Positions 24,265 through 33,081 of a DNA stretch of 64,000 bases are shown in pieces (within the stretch, counting starts at the first letter, position 1; the number at the start of each line of letters is the position of its first letter). The notes under the pieces were generated by a model. It did not search any database. It saw only the letters and a list, made by a program, of their open reading frames with translations, and had not been told where the DNA came from. The position numbers and the translations under genes were made by a program. Source of the DNA: Vreelandella titanicae BH1. Lineage in GTDB: Bacteria > Pseudomonadota > Gammaproteobacteria > Pseudomonadales > Halomonadaceae. The stretch covers positions 1 through 64,000 of the forward strand of contig NZ_AOPO01000009.1 in the NCBI RefSeq assembly GCF_000336575.1, given 5' to 3'.

Positions 24265-26762
24265 TGATTGGCCTCTTCTGCTAGTAAGGCCCGCGGTGAG
24301 GCGCGCCAGAAACGCAGCGTGGGCAGGGCTGCTGCCAGGAGTGCCACACCAACGGCGGTGGCCAGAGTAACGGCCATTTCCCCAGGAAATAGATAGAGCG
24401 GTAGTCGCCAGCCGAAGGCGGCCACATTAATAATCGCCACTAATCCCCAGGTAATCGCGATACCCAGTGGAATGGCCAGCAGGCCGGTGGCTAATGCGGC
24501 ACCGCTCAGTTGTGCCAGATTTAATTGTGCCAGCTGTGCTCGGGGAACGCCCAGCGCCCATAGCGGCGCTAACTGTTGGCGTCGGCTGCGTGCCTGGGTC
24601 AGCAGGCTGGCGAGAAGCGCTAGTGCCGCTACTGCTAGGGTTAATGCATTGAGCGCGCGGGTAATGGTAAAGGTACGCTCAAAAATCTCGGTGGCAATAC
24701 GCTTGATCTCGCGCTGATCGCTCAGCGCATCGCTGCCGAGGTCAAAGCGTTCTAGCAGGGTAGCACGCAGGGTATCAACATCAGCCTCGTCACTCAGCAC
24801 TAACCCCATGGAGCTAGGCGGGGCATCAAAACGAGCGGCAAGCTGGGGCGATGCCATTAGCACCTGCCCGCTGGGGTTGCCGTAGTCGGGATAAATAGCG
24901 GCGATGGTCAGCGTTTCATTGGCGCCGGGCGCGTTCAGCGTCAGGCGATCACCGGGGGAGAGGTTCTCTGCAGTGGCAAGTTGCTCGTTAATAAAAATCG
25001 CGCCATCACTAAAGGCTGCCCAGGCGGATGAGCGGTCTTGTTGGGTTGCCAGCAGCGGCCAGTGCGGAGTGAGTGATTCGCCAGGGGTAATGCCGTAAAG
25101 CTCGATAGGCGTGCCTATCGAGCGGCTGCCTTCCGGCGTTGTAGCGGCCTGTAGTGTTGCATCGCTACGCCGTGTGAGCAGGCGCTCGAAGACCTCCGGG
25201 CGATCAGCCAGCCAAGCATCAATATCCGCATATTGCTCGGCGGGGGCATTCAAGTAGAGTGGGGCGACCAAGCGCTGATCGAGCCAGTCTAAAAACGTCA
25301 GGCGAAAGCCGCCGACCATGCTACCGACCCCCAGATTGGTCGCCAGGGCGATAAGTAGTGCCATCATGGCCAGTGACAGCCTAGGTAGCTGAAGCTGCAT
25401 ATCTGCCAGTGCCCAGTGAATAAGCGGGCGCCGCCGGGCGAGGTGCGTCAGCGCTTTTAGTAGCAGTGCTAAAAAGGGTGGCAGCCACAGTGCGCTAGCC
25501 AGAAGTAACGCCGCTACCAGCGTAAAGCCTGTCACTAATCCATCGCCAGGGGACTGAAAGCGAAGCCAAACATACAATGCTAGCGCAACGCCCATCGCGA
25601 AAGCGCCGCCGATGCTCATTAGCGATAATTGGCGGCGGTAACCGCTACGCCAGGCCTGCATCTGACCTAACTTCAACATGTTTAAGCGGGCCGCGCGCCA
25701 TAGCACGCCGCTGCCTGCCAGCAGTAGTCCGCCAAGGCTAACCGCCAGCCCACCGACCCAGTAATGCCAGGGCAGGTTGAGCTCTTGCCCGATGCCTGCG
25801 CCATAAAGTGAGCCCAGGGTTGCCGCGACATCGGGCAGTAACAAACGTGCCAGCCATACGCCGCTGGCAATACCGGCAAGTGCTCCGATTAGGCCGAGCA
25901 GGAGCAGCTCTAAGCTGAGCGCTAGCACTAAACTGCGCCCTGATACACCCAGCACTCGCAGGGTGCGCAGCATGCCCAGGCGTTGCTCCAACGCTAGGCC
26001 TAGCGCTGCTTGAACGATGAATAGCCCCACGACCCAGGCAAGTAGCCCCAGTGCGGTAAGGTTCAGGTGAAAGCTTTCGGTCAGTTGACCAGGGGAGGCA
26101 AGCGTGGTGGCGCGGGTGAGCGTTAATCCTGGGGGCGCTTCAGTGAGTGCCCCCGGGGCGGCCACGATGCGCGTAAGCTGGTCGCCGCTTTCAAGCAACC
26201 GCGCTGCGGCGGCAATATCCATGATCAGCGTGTCTGGGGGTAGTGCTGGCGCTAAAACGAGCGGCGGGAGTGTTTTGCCATCTGCCAAGGTCGGGGTGGC
26301 AGCCGATGCATTCTCGCGCGTTATCCCTAGGGCTTCCAAAGCGTCAGGCGCTACGCGTGTTTGCCACGGGGGCGTTAGAAAGTCACTTAACGACGCGGAG
26401 GTGTTGGCTTGAGCCAGCGCGTTATCGTTGGAAAGGGTCAGTGGGTCAATGCCGATCAGAGTTAGCCGGGTGCCATCTTGGGTAACGACTTCACCCTTTA
26501 GCATGGGCGATACGGGCAAGCCTGCTTGACGCAGGGCGTGATACTCGGCACGACTGAATGGCATGCCATCGCGCCGCTCAAGCTGATCCAGCTGGGTGTC
26601 AAACAGCGCATCGGCGCGGGCGTAGCTGTCGCGAGCGGTGGCGTTGATCGCCTGGATGCCACTCCATAGGGCACTAGCCACCCATAGTCCGAGCAGCAGC
26701 ATTATCAGTTGGCCGGGGTGGCGCCGGTAGTGGCTAAGTAGCGTGGATAGCACCCGGGTCAT
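24261..26762 (-). CDS. ABC transporter permease, FtsX/MacB-type (AttF/G-like fused)
   Basis: An 833-residue permease with two FtsX-like halves. One N-terminal helix (MLLLGLWVASALW) is followed by a MacB-type periplasmic domain, then a four-helix FtsX block at about 235-465, a second periplasmic domain (about 500-690) and a final three-helix FtsX block (about 705-825, with LALLASLLTQARSRRQQLAPL). At this length it combines what are two genes (AttF and AttG) in some clusters. Such mechanotransmission-type permeases usually move lipids or lipoproteins rather than pump solutes. Start and stop overlap both neighbours by 4 bp. Confidence 0.85.
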   Translation of the reverse strand: MTRVLSTLLSHYRRHPGQLIMLLLGLWVASALWSGIQAINATARDSYARADALFDTQLDQLERRDGMPFSRAEYHALRQAGLPVSPMLKGEVVTQDGTRLTLIGIDPLTLSNDNALAQANTSASLSDFLTPPWQTRVAPDALEALGITRENASAATPTLADGKTLPPLVLAPALPPDTLIMDIAAAARLLESGDQLTRIVAAPGALTEAPPGLTLTRATTLASPGQLTESFHLNLTALGLLAWVVGLFIVQAALGLALEQRLGMLRTLRVLGVSGRSLVLALSLELLLLGLIGALAGIASGVWLARLLLPDVAATLGSLYGAGIGQELNLPWHYWVGGLAVSLGGLLLAGSGVLWRAARLNMLKLGQMQAWRSGYRRQLSLMSIGGAFAMGVALALYVWLRFQSPGDGLVTGFTLVAALLLASALWLPPFLALLLKALTHLARRRPLIHWALADMQLQLPRLSLAMMALLIALATNLGVGSMVGGFRLTFLDWLDQRLVAPLYLNAPAEQYADIDAWLADRPEVFERLLTRRSDATLQAATTPEGSRSIGTPIELYGITPGESLTPHWPLLATQQDRSSAWAAFSDGAIFINEQLATAENLSPGDRLTLNAPGANETLTIAAIYPDYGNPSGQVLMASPQLAARFDAPPSSMGLVLSDEADVDTLRATLLERFDLGSDALSDQREIKRIATEIFERTFTITRALNALTLAVAALALLASLLTQARSRRQQLAPLWALGVPRAQLAQLNLAQLSGAALATGLLAIPLGIAITWGLVAIINVAAFGWRLPLYLFPGEMAVTLATAVGVALLAAALPTLRFWRASPRALLAEEANQ

Positions 26763-27424
26763 AGTGCCGCTTCTAGTAGATGACCGTGGCTTAGACGTAG
26801 GCAGCGATCAAGCGGAGCCGCCACTTGGGGGCTGTGGGTGACAATGAGTAGGGCGCACTGAGTTTCGCGAACCAGGCTCAATAGCAGTTCAAGCACTTCA
26901 CCTGCGGTGGTTTCATCCAAATTGCCCGTGGGTTCATCGGCAAGCAGCAGAGGTGGGCGCGGCGCCAGAGCACGGCCAATGGCTAAGCGCTGTTGCTGCC
27001 CGCCAGAGAGCTGCTCCGGATAACGTTTTTCCATGCCATGCAGCCCAAGCCGCTCAATTAAGTGGTCTGTCCAGGCGACATTGTCGCGTTTGGCTAAGCG
27101 CGCCTGTAAGCGCAGATTGTCGATTACCGTTAAGCTGGGCACTAAGTGGAATTGCTGGAAGACTAAACCCAGTTGCTCGCGGCGTAGCTTGGCGCGCGTG
27201 GGCTCAGGTAGAGACGCGACATTCTGGTTTTCGAAGCTAACTGTTCCTTGGTCGGGAAGATCTAAACCGGCGGCAAGATGCAGTAGGGTGGATTTGCCGC
27301 TCCCAGATTCTCCCATTAGCGCCAGGCTTTCTCCTGCCGCGAGACGAAGGGAGACATCGTTGAGCACGTTCAGCGGCCCTTGTGGCGTCGTGTAGGTTTT
27401 ATGTACCTGATGAAATTCCAGCAT
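26759..27424 (-). CDS. ABC transporter ATP-binding protein (LolD/MacB type)
   Basis: A 221-residue ATPase. Walker A is GESGSGKST near residue 38, the Q-loop is [12 protein letters not shown], the signature is [15 protein letters not shown], and Walker B is [13 protein letters not shown], followed by the H-switch VTHSP. The LolD-type spacing and the partner FtsX permease point to a MacB/Lol-type machine. It is the promoter-proximal gene of the three-gene operon with the permease and the lipocalin-like lipoprotein. Confidence 0.9.
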   Translation of the reverse strand: MLEFHQVHKTYTTPQGPLNVLNDVSLRLAAGESLALMGESGSGKSTLLHLAAGLDLPDQGTVSFENQNVASLPEPTRAKLRREQLGLVFQQFHLVPSLTVIDNLRLQARLAKRDNVAWTDHLIERLGLHGMEKRYPEQLSGGQQQRLAIGRALAPRPPLLLADEPTGNLDETTAGEVLELLLSLVRETQCALLIVTHSPQVAAPLDRCLRLSHGHLLEAAL

Positions 27425-27464
27425 GGCTGCCTTTGTTGTCCATTAAGGTAGAGGCTAGTTGATG

Positions 27465-29018
27465 CTAGTTTGGGGCCCCTGGCGCACCGCGCTCCCCATA
27501 TACTGCTATTCCACCCCTGCCCGTGCGTTTAATGAAATACATACTTTTATCCGCGGCATCAATAAGCTCGCCCGCATCGCCAAATCCGCCATCGTTCAGG
27601 CAGGCAATGCCAATCGAAACGGAGACATAGATAGGGTGCTGGTCGTTGTGAGCCATGGGCGTTTTTTCTAAACGCTGGGCAATACGTTTGGCGAATACTT
27701 GAGCTGCCTGGGCATCTTCATCTGGCAAAATGACCAGGAACTCTTCGCCTCCCCAGCGCCCCGCAAGATCGCCTTCACGAATAAGCGACTGCAGCGTTTT
27801 GCCGAATTTTTGCAGCACGTTGTCGCCCATTTGGTGGCCGTATTGATCGTTGAGCTTCTTAAAGTGGTCAAGGTCAATAAATACCACTGACATGATGCGA
27901 GACTGTTCCTGGCATAAGGCAAAGCGCTTATGCATCTGCTCTTCAAGCCAGGATCGGTTGGCAAGACCGGTGAGCATATCGGTTCGTGAACGCTCTTCTA
28001 ACTCTTCTTGTCGTTGACGCAGGGAGGCGAGCTCTACTTGTTGCGTTTCAAAGCGCGCTTTGAGCTGTAACGTCTGTTGAAACAACAGCTGTTGGGCCTC
28101 GGCAAGCAACGATTCGTTATCCTGCAAAGGGGGGGCCGTCATTTGCAGCATGTCCGCCAGCGCTGGCAACTGTTCCTGAATATTCTCTAACAAAAGCCGT
28201 AATGAGATCGCATGGGCGCCCTGGTAGGTTTCAAACTCTCGTACCACGGCGACGAGCGACTGCGCAGGATGTGAAGAGAGCCAGGCGTCGGCGATGGGCC
28301 CAGACAGCTGAATGCAAAGCCTATCGGCGGCGGTAATGTCGTACTCATTGTGGCTATCGCAGATACGCTGAGCGAGCGGTGTTGGAACACCCCATTTGGC
28401 AGCGAGCCAAGCACCTACTTGAGAGTGATCGCAGCCAAAAAGGCGCTGTTCCGACTCGGATAACTGTCGATGAGAGAGTGCGGCTTCAGCATACAACTCA
28501 TTGCTCTCTTTAGGGTATGTCGCCCTTAAAGCCATGATGCCAATGTCTTGTAGTAAGGCGGCAGTGAAAACGGGCCCCGCCATGTCCGGGCAAAGCTGTA
28601 TGGCAAGGTGTCGTGCTGCTAACGAGGCGATGATAGAGCGCATCCATACCCGCTGGTAATGGGCGTCAATACCTCTGTTTTGAAGCAGGCTGAAGCTCAT
28701 TACCGCTGCCAGCGTGGTGTCTAACCCCAAACGTGCCGTTGCTTCTTGGCACGCATGTACCTTTATATGACTACGTGAGAAAAAAGCGCTATTGGCAAGG
28801 GTAATGATACGCATGCTCAAGGCAGGATCACGCTCGATAGCATTGGCGTAGTCGTTTACCGACGGATGCTCAGTACGCGCCACTTTTAAAACGTTAACGG
28901 CGACAGCAGGGAGGGTAGGTAAGTTTGGACACTTGAGTAGATCAGCTATCAAAAATAACGGTAATTCTGTCGTTAAGACCAGGTCTTTCGAATTATCCTT
29001 TGCCTGGATGGCCTGCAT
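27465..29018 (-). CDS. HDOD plus GGDEF diguanylate cyclase
   Basis: About 517 residues from MQAIQ at 29018, chosen because AAGGAGAGAATA precedes it; the frame runs on to 29108 without an RBS. Residues about 25-270 are an HDOD domain (LPTLPAVAVNVLKVA, DPALSMRIITLANSAFF). A coiled linker (300-345) joins a GGDEF domain at 345-505 with an intact active site GGEEF (423-427) and an RxxD inhibitory site (R414 to D417) five residues before it. An active c-di-GMP synthase under product inhibition is therefore likely; the HDOD input is unknown. It lies upstream of the ABC operon by 40 bp. Confidence 0.9.
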   Translation of the reverse strand: MQAIQAKDNSKDLVLTTELPLFLIADLLKCPNLPTLPAVAVNVLKVARTEHPSVNDYANAIERDPALSMRIITLANSAFFSRSHIKVHACQEATARLGLDTTLAAVMSFSLLQNRGIDAHYQRVWMRSIIASLAARHLAIQLCPDMAGPVFTAALLQDIGIMALRATYPKESNELYAEAALSHRQLSESEQRLFGCDHSQVGAWLAAKWGVPTPLAQRICDSHNEYDITAADRLCIQLSGPIADAWLSSHPAQSLVAVVREFETYQGAHAISLRLLLENIQEQLPALADMLQMTAPPLQDNESLLAEAQQLLFQQTLQLKARFETQQVELASLRQRQEELEERSRTDMLTGLANRSWLEEQMHKRFALCQEQSRIMSVVFIDLDHFKKLNDQYGHQMGDNVLQKFGKTLQSLIREGDLAGRWGGEEFLVILPDEDAQAAQVFAKRIAQRLEKTPMAHNDQHPIYVSVSIGIACLNDGGFGDAGELIDAADKSMYFIKRTGRGGIAVYGERGAPGAPN

Positions 29019-29372
29019 TATTCTCTCCTTACGCGTATTTAGCTTGCAGCAGCCGTGAGCCATCCATGGCAATTGCCGTATTGGGCAGTATTCAGTCGTT
29101 TGTCTCAAACCATTTTAGGTGATTCGTCTGCTAAATACTCGCGTTTGAATGCCGATTTTATTACAGCTCAAAGTTCAAAAAATACGCTAAACCGAGAGGT
29201 TATGTAAGATATTTCTCAGAACCAGCTAAGAAGTTGGCTATTAGATGTCCGGCGCGACATGCGACTAAAGGGTATAGCGATGAGCCTTTTTTTATCTCAA
29301 TTCAACTACCATACTAGTCATATCAGTTTCTGACGCTATCGTCTCGGGCTTCTCTAATTAGGATCAGGTGCA
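29019..29372. other. Intergenic region between divergent genes
   Basis: This 354-bp gap separates the minus-strand HDOD-GGDEF gene from the plus-strand GntR gene and should hold both promoters. No open frame, RNA gene or strong hairpin was recognised. An ATCATACTAGTCAT-like stretch around 29311-29322 contains the palindrome ACTAGT and might be an operator, but the evidence is weak. Confidence 0.5.
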
Positions 29373-30104
29373 ATGCACACGACATTACAAACGCTTTGGC
29401 AGGGAACCCACGAAGGGGAATCGGTTCGCCAACGGCTATTTCATGTGCTGAGGCAGTCGATTATTCAGATGGTACTGGCGCCGGGGCAGGCGCTATCGGA
29501 AAAGGAGCTTGCCGACACTTTTTCGGTGAGCCGTCAGCCAGTGCGGGAAGCTTTCATAAGGCTCTCAGAGTCAGGCTTGGTGGAAGTTCGCCCTCAAAGG
29601 GGAACCTATGTTGTACGCATTTCGCGCCAAGCGGTGCTAGAGGCACGATTTATTCGTGAGTCGCTTGAGGTGTCAATCGTACGCGAAGCCACCAAGCAAC
29701 CCCTTCAGTCTGGCGTGCTAATGGAGCTTAACGAGCTTATTGATCGACAGCGTAGCTGCATCGAGCGACAAGACCATGACCGCTTCTTCTTTCTTGATGA
29801 AATGTTTCATCGCACCTTGGCATTGGCTACGGGACAAACCATGGCGTGGAATGTGATTGAAGACGTCAAAGCACAATTAGACAGAGTACGGTATTTGAGT
29901 ATTCCTGATTCTACGCCTATTCCGAAATTGGCCGATCAGCATCAGGCCATCGTGGATGCGATATCTGCTGGAGATACTGACGCGGCAGTTCAGGCAATGA
30001 GTATTCATCAATGTGAAATACTCCACTCTCTGCCTGAATTAGAGCATCGCTTTCCGGAGCTGTTTGAAGGTGTGAGCATGAATGTTCATGCGCTAACTAT
30101 ATAA
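29373..30104 (+). CDS. GntR family regulator, FCD type
   Basis: A 243-residue regulator. The winged helix lies at about residues 20-85 (LSEKELADTFSVSRQPVREAFIRLSESGLVEVRPQRGTY, read in two parts) and an FCD ligand domain follows at about 95-225 with its metal-type histidines (DEMFHRTLA, HQAIVDAI, HQCEIL). FCD regulators often sense sugar acids. It stands directly before TRAP system 1 and uxaC on the same strand, so control of hexuronate uptake and use is the natural inference, comparable to ExuR/UxuR. Confidence 0.85.
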   Translation: MHTTLQTLWQGTHEGESVRQRLFHVLRQSIIQMVLAPGQALSEKELADTFSVSRQPVREAFIRLSESGLVEVRPQRGTYVVRISRQAVLEARFIRESLEVSIVREATKQPLQSGVLMELNELIDRQRSCIERQDHDRFFFLDEMFHRTLALATGQTMAWNVIEDVKAQLDRVRYLSIPDSTPIPKLADQHQAIVDAISAGDTDAAVQAMSIHQCEILHSLPELEHRFPELFEGVSMNVHALTI

Positions 30105-30152
30105 AACCCACTAATGAGTACAACAAAGCTGCACAAGTTGCATGAAGTAGAT

Positions 30153-30170
30153 CCAGCCAGAACTGGCTGG
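30153..30170. promoter_or_regulatory. Short perfect hairpin/operator upstream of TRAP system 1
   Basis: CCAGCCAG, a two-base AA centre, then CTGGCTGG: 8-bp perfect arms, 41 bp before the dctP start. No T tract follows, so an operator for the adjacent GntR regulator or an mRNA 5' hairpin is more likely than a terminator. Confidence 0.45.
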
Positions 30171-30210
30171 TGAATTATCAACAATAAATAGATGTCTTTA
30201 GGAGCCCTAC

Positions 30211-31170
30211 ATGAAACTCACAAAATTACTGCCTGCTGTTGCATTGGTTGTCGCAAGCCATTCGGCTCACGCTGCTTACCAGCTTAATGTCTCAATTGCG
30301 TTGAGTCCTCAGGATCCCATTGCTCAGGCGATGGAGAGCGCTAAAGAGGCGATTGATGAGCGCTCAGAAGGAGAGCTGACCATTCAGATTTTCCCAAACA
30401 GCCAGCTTGGTTCTGACGAAGACGTGATCGAACAAATTCGTAGTGGTGCCAATATCGCGATCTTAGTCGATGCAGGGCGTTTATCGGAGTATCAACCTGA
30501 GTTGGGTATCTTAAGTGCCCCTTATTTAGTTGAAGACTATCGTGACTATGACCAAATCACAACATCTCCGCTTTACCTTGATTGGGTCGAAAGTATGGCA
30601 GAAACCAGTGGTTTACGATTACTCAATTATAACTGGTTTCAAGGGTCACGGCAGATGCTGACTCAAAATGAAGTGAAGACACCTGATGATTTGAGTGGTG
30701 TGCGTGTGCGGACTATCAACTCACCAGTATGGGTGAAAACCGTCGAAGCGATGGGCGCTACTCCAACACCGCTGCCTTGGTCAGAAGTTTACTCAGCGCT
30801 ACAGCTAGGGTCGATCGACGGGGCTGAAGCACAACTAACCGCCGCTGAAGGCCAAAATCTGCATGAAGTTATTACTCATGTGGCACTAACAAACCATATT
30901 CATTTGATGACCGGTATTGCGACTTCTGAACAGTGGTATCAAGCATTACCTGATGAGCTGCGCTCTATTCTTGATGAAGAACTGCTAAAAGCTGGTGAAG
31001 CTGCTAGTCAAGCAACCGCAGCGGCTCAAGCCTCAGTGCGCGCGCGGATGGTAGCGGAGGGCGTTACGTTTTCTCAAGTGGATATGGGCGTATTCAGAGA
31101 TCGAATGGGCAGCGTTTATGAAGAGCTAGGTTACAACCAGTATCGTGATCAATTGCTTTCTTCAGAGTGA
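30211..31170 (+). CDS. TRAP transporter substrate-binding protein (system 1)
   Basis: A 319-residue DctP-family protein with a signal peptide (cleavage near SAHA-AY, residue 22). The typical carboxylate-contacting region is visible as GSRQMLTQNEVKTPDDLSGVRVRT with its conserved arginines near residues 145-170. It binds an organic acid in the periplasm and hands it to the sodium-driven QM membrane pair. Together with uxaC, manD and uxuB the ligand is probably a hexuronate or aldonate. The RBS is TTTAGGAG. Confidence 0.85.
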   Translation: MKLTKLLPAVALVVASHSAHAAYQLNVSIALSPQDPIAQAMESAKEAIDERSEGELTIQIFPNSQLGSDEDVIEQIRSGANIAILVDAGRLSEYQPELGILSAPYLVEDYRDYDQITTSPLYLDWVESMAETSGLRLLNYNWFQGSRQMLTQNEVKTPDDLSGVRVRTINSPVWVKTVEAMGATPTPLPWSEVYSALQLGSIDGAEAQLTAAEGQNLHEVITHVALTNHIHLMTGIATSEQWYQALPDELRSILDEELLKAGEAASQATAAAQASVRARMVAEGVTFSQVDMGVFRDRMGSVYEELGYNQYRDQLLSSE

Positions 31171-31174
31171 GTCT

Positions 31175-31213
31175 CAGCCCTCTGCTCGCCAGGGCGGGGG
31201 CTGCACCCTTTTT
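31175..31213 (+). terminator. Putative attenuator hairpin between dctP and dctQ (system 1)
   Basis: CAGCCC (31175-31180) pairs with GGGCTG (31198-31203) around an inner GCCCT/AGGGC pairing, followed by CACCCTTTTT. The T tract is weak, so partial termination that lowers dctQM relative to dctP is the likely effect. Confidence 0.5.
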
Positions 31214-31267
31214 GTCTTTTGCTATTACTTAACTGTCCGGATGCCCGTATAGGGCGAGGAATGCTGT

Positions 31268-31762
31268 ATGTGGCATTGGTACGATAAAGGTGAGGAGTGG
31301 CTGGCTATTATGCTACTCGGTGGTACCTCTCTCACCATGTTAGTTAGCTCAACGGCTAGGGCAATAGGGAATCCTTTTGCAGGGGGCGCTGAGCTTGCAC
31401 AATTTTTGTTTATTTGGACTGCTGTATTAGGGGCTGATATTACCCTGCGCCAGGGAGGCCAGGTGCGAATTGATGCCCTTGTCATTCGTTTACCTCTTAA
31501 GTTACAGCTCATGATTACCAGCCTATGTGTTGGGATGATGATGCTCTTTCTGGCTCTTTTAATCTGGTATGGCTTCGTTCTAGCAGCTTCAAACTGGCAG
31601 CGTCCCATGGGAGTGGCAGGACTTAGTTATGGGTATATCACTCTGGCACTTCCTGTCGGGGCATTGTTAATGATGCTTTCACTGGTACGCCGCTTGTTCG
31701 CTAAGGGCGTCATCGGGAGTTTGGTTGTTGACGATGATGACATTGTGGAGGAGGCGCTATGA
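31268..31762 (+). CDS. TRAP transporter small permease (DctQ, system 1)
   Basis: A 164-residue protein with four hydrophobic helices, as usual for DctQ: about 12-35, 45-68 (AQFLFIWTAVLGADITLRQGG, the family core), 88-112 and 125-150. It forms the Q part of the sodium-dependent importer. Its stop overlaps the DctM start by 4 bp. Confidence 0.85.
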   Translation: MWHWYDKGEEWLAIMLLGGTSLTMLVSSTARAIGNPFAGGAELAQFLFIWTAVLGADITLRQGGQVRIDALVIRLPLKLQLMITSLCVGMMMLFLALLIWYGFVLAASNWQRPMGVAGLSYGYITLALPVGALLMMLSLVRRLFAKGVIGSLVVDDDDIVEEAL

Positions 31763-33048
31763 CGGCAGCTCTGTTATTAGGATTCGGTCTGCTTCTCATG
31801 GCGATAGGTATGCCCGTTGCCTTTGCTATTGGAATTGCGGGTTTCTCCTATTTCTTATTGCCAGAAACATTTTTACCGACAAGCATTGCCGTCCAGCGCA
31901 TTGTATCTTCGACGCAATCATTTCCACTATTAGCTGTGCCGTTGTTTATTTTCATCGGCCATTTAATGAACGCCAGCGGTATTACCCCCCGTTTGGTTCA
32001 CCTTTCTACTCTATTAGCAGGATGGATGAGCGGTGGTTTAGCCCAGGCAAGTATCGTGTTGAGCACCTTAATGGGCGGGGTTTCCGGTTCTGCCGTGGCG
32101 GATGCCGCAATGCAATCCAGGGTGCTGGGAAAAAGCATGATCAAGGGAGGCTATTCAGCGGGGTTTACTGGGGCGGTGCTCTCTATTGGGGGGCTGATTA
32201 CTGCGACCATTCCACCGAGTATCGGTTTGATCCTTTACGGCTATCTCGGCGAAGTTTCGATAGGGCGGCTATTTATCGCAGGCCTCGTGCCGGGCTTCTT
32301 GCTAATGGTGGCGCTGATGCTGACCACTTACATCATGGCTAAACGGCGGGGCTATCAGCCAGTAAGGGAGCGGTTACCCACCGGCCGTGAAGTGCTTAAG
32401 GCCCTACGTGGCAGTATCTGGGCAATTCTCTTCCCTGTATGGCTCTTGGTGGGTATTCGCTATGGACTTTTTACCCCCTCCGAAGCAGGTGCTTTTGCGG
32501 TTGCTTATGCCTTGTTGGTGGGCTGCGTAATACACCGAGAAATGGGTATTAAAGAGATACTTAATGCCATGCGTGCCAGCGTAAGAGATATTGGCATGAT
32601 AATGCTGATTATTATGTTCTCAGGCATTATTGGTTATGTCGTCTCTTTCGAAAGGGTGCCGCAAACAATAGCAGAGCTAACACTCGGCGTATTCTCTAGT
32701 CATATAACACTGTTGCTGGCAGTTTCCGTAATACTTGTTTTTCTAGGTATGTTGTTAGAAGCCACGGTTGTTGTCATGTTGTTAACCCCCATCTTGGTGC
32801 CCGTTATTAAAGCCGCAGGTGTTGATCCTGTTCATTTTGGGCTGTTAATGATGACGCTGGTTACGTTCGGTGGCATGACACCTCCTGTGGGTATTTCAAT
32901 GTATACCGTGTGCGGAATATTACGATGCTCTTTTTATGAGTATAGCCGTGAGTTACTGCCTTTTGCCTTTGCTGTATTTGTGGTTGTGCTGGGCATTCTC
33001 TTCTTCCCCAATGTAGTGCTGTTTTTGCCTAATTTATTGCTGGGCTAA
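31759..33048 (+). CDS. TRAP transporter large permease (DctM, system 1)
   Basis: A 429-residue multi-span protein. Family landmarks: FPLLAVPLFIFIGHLMNASG, GGVSGSAVADAAMQSRVLG, TATIPPSIGLILYG, TPSEAGAFAVAYAL and GGMTPPVGISMYTVC. It is the main sodium/solute translocation subunit. An out-of-frame reading (31725-32342) is a shadow and not a gene. uxaC follows after 33 bp. Confidence 0.9.
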   Translation: MTAALLLGFGLLLMAIGMPVAFAIGIAGFSYFLLPETFLPTSIAVQRIVSSTQSFPLLAVPLFIFIGHLMNASGITPRLVHLSTLLAGWMSGGLAQASIVLSTLMGGVSGSAVADAAMQSRVLGKSMIKGGYSAGFTGAVLSIGGLITATIPPSIGLILYGYLGEVSIGRLFIAGLVPGFLLMVALMLTTYIMAKRRGYQPVRERLPTGREVLKALRGSIWAILFPVWLLVGIRYGLFTPSEAGAFAVAYALLVGCVIHREMGIKEILNAMRASVRDIGMIMLIIMFSGIIGYVVSFERVPQTIAELTLGVFSSHITLLLAVSVILVFLGMLLEATVVVMLLTPILVPVIKAAGVDPVHFGLLMMTLVTFGGMTPPVGISMYTVCGILRCSFYEYSRELLPFAFAVFVVVLGILFFPNVVLFLPNLLLG

Positions 33049-33081
33049 ATCTGCCTATGACACTCTCATAATGAAGGAGCG

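Noticed and set aside
31725-32342. 205-residue plus-strand open frame over dctM
   Set aside because: It lies in another frame of a clear DctM coding sequence, has cysteine-rich low-complexity composition and no family features.
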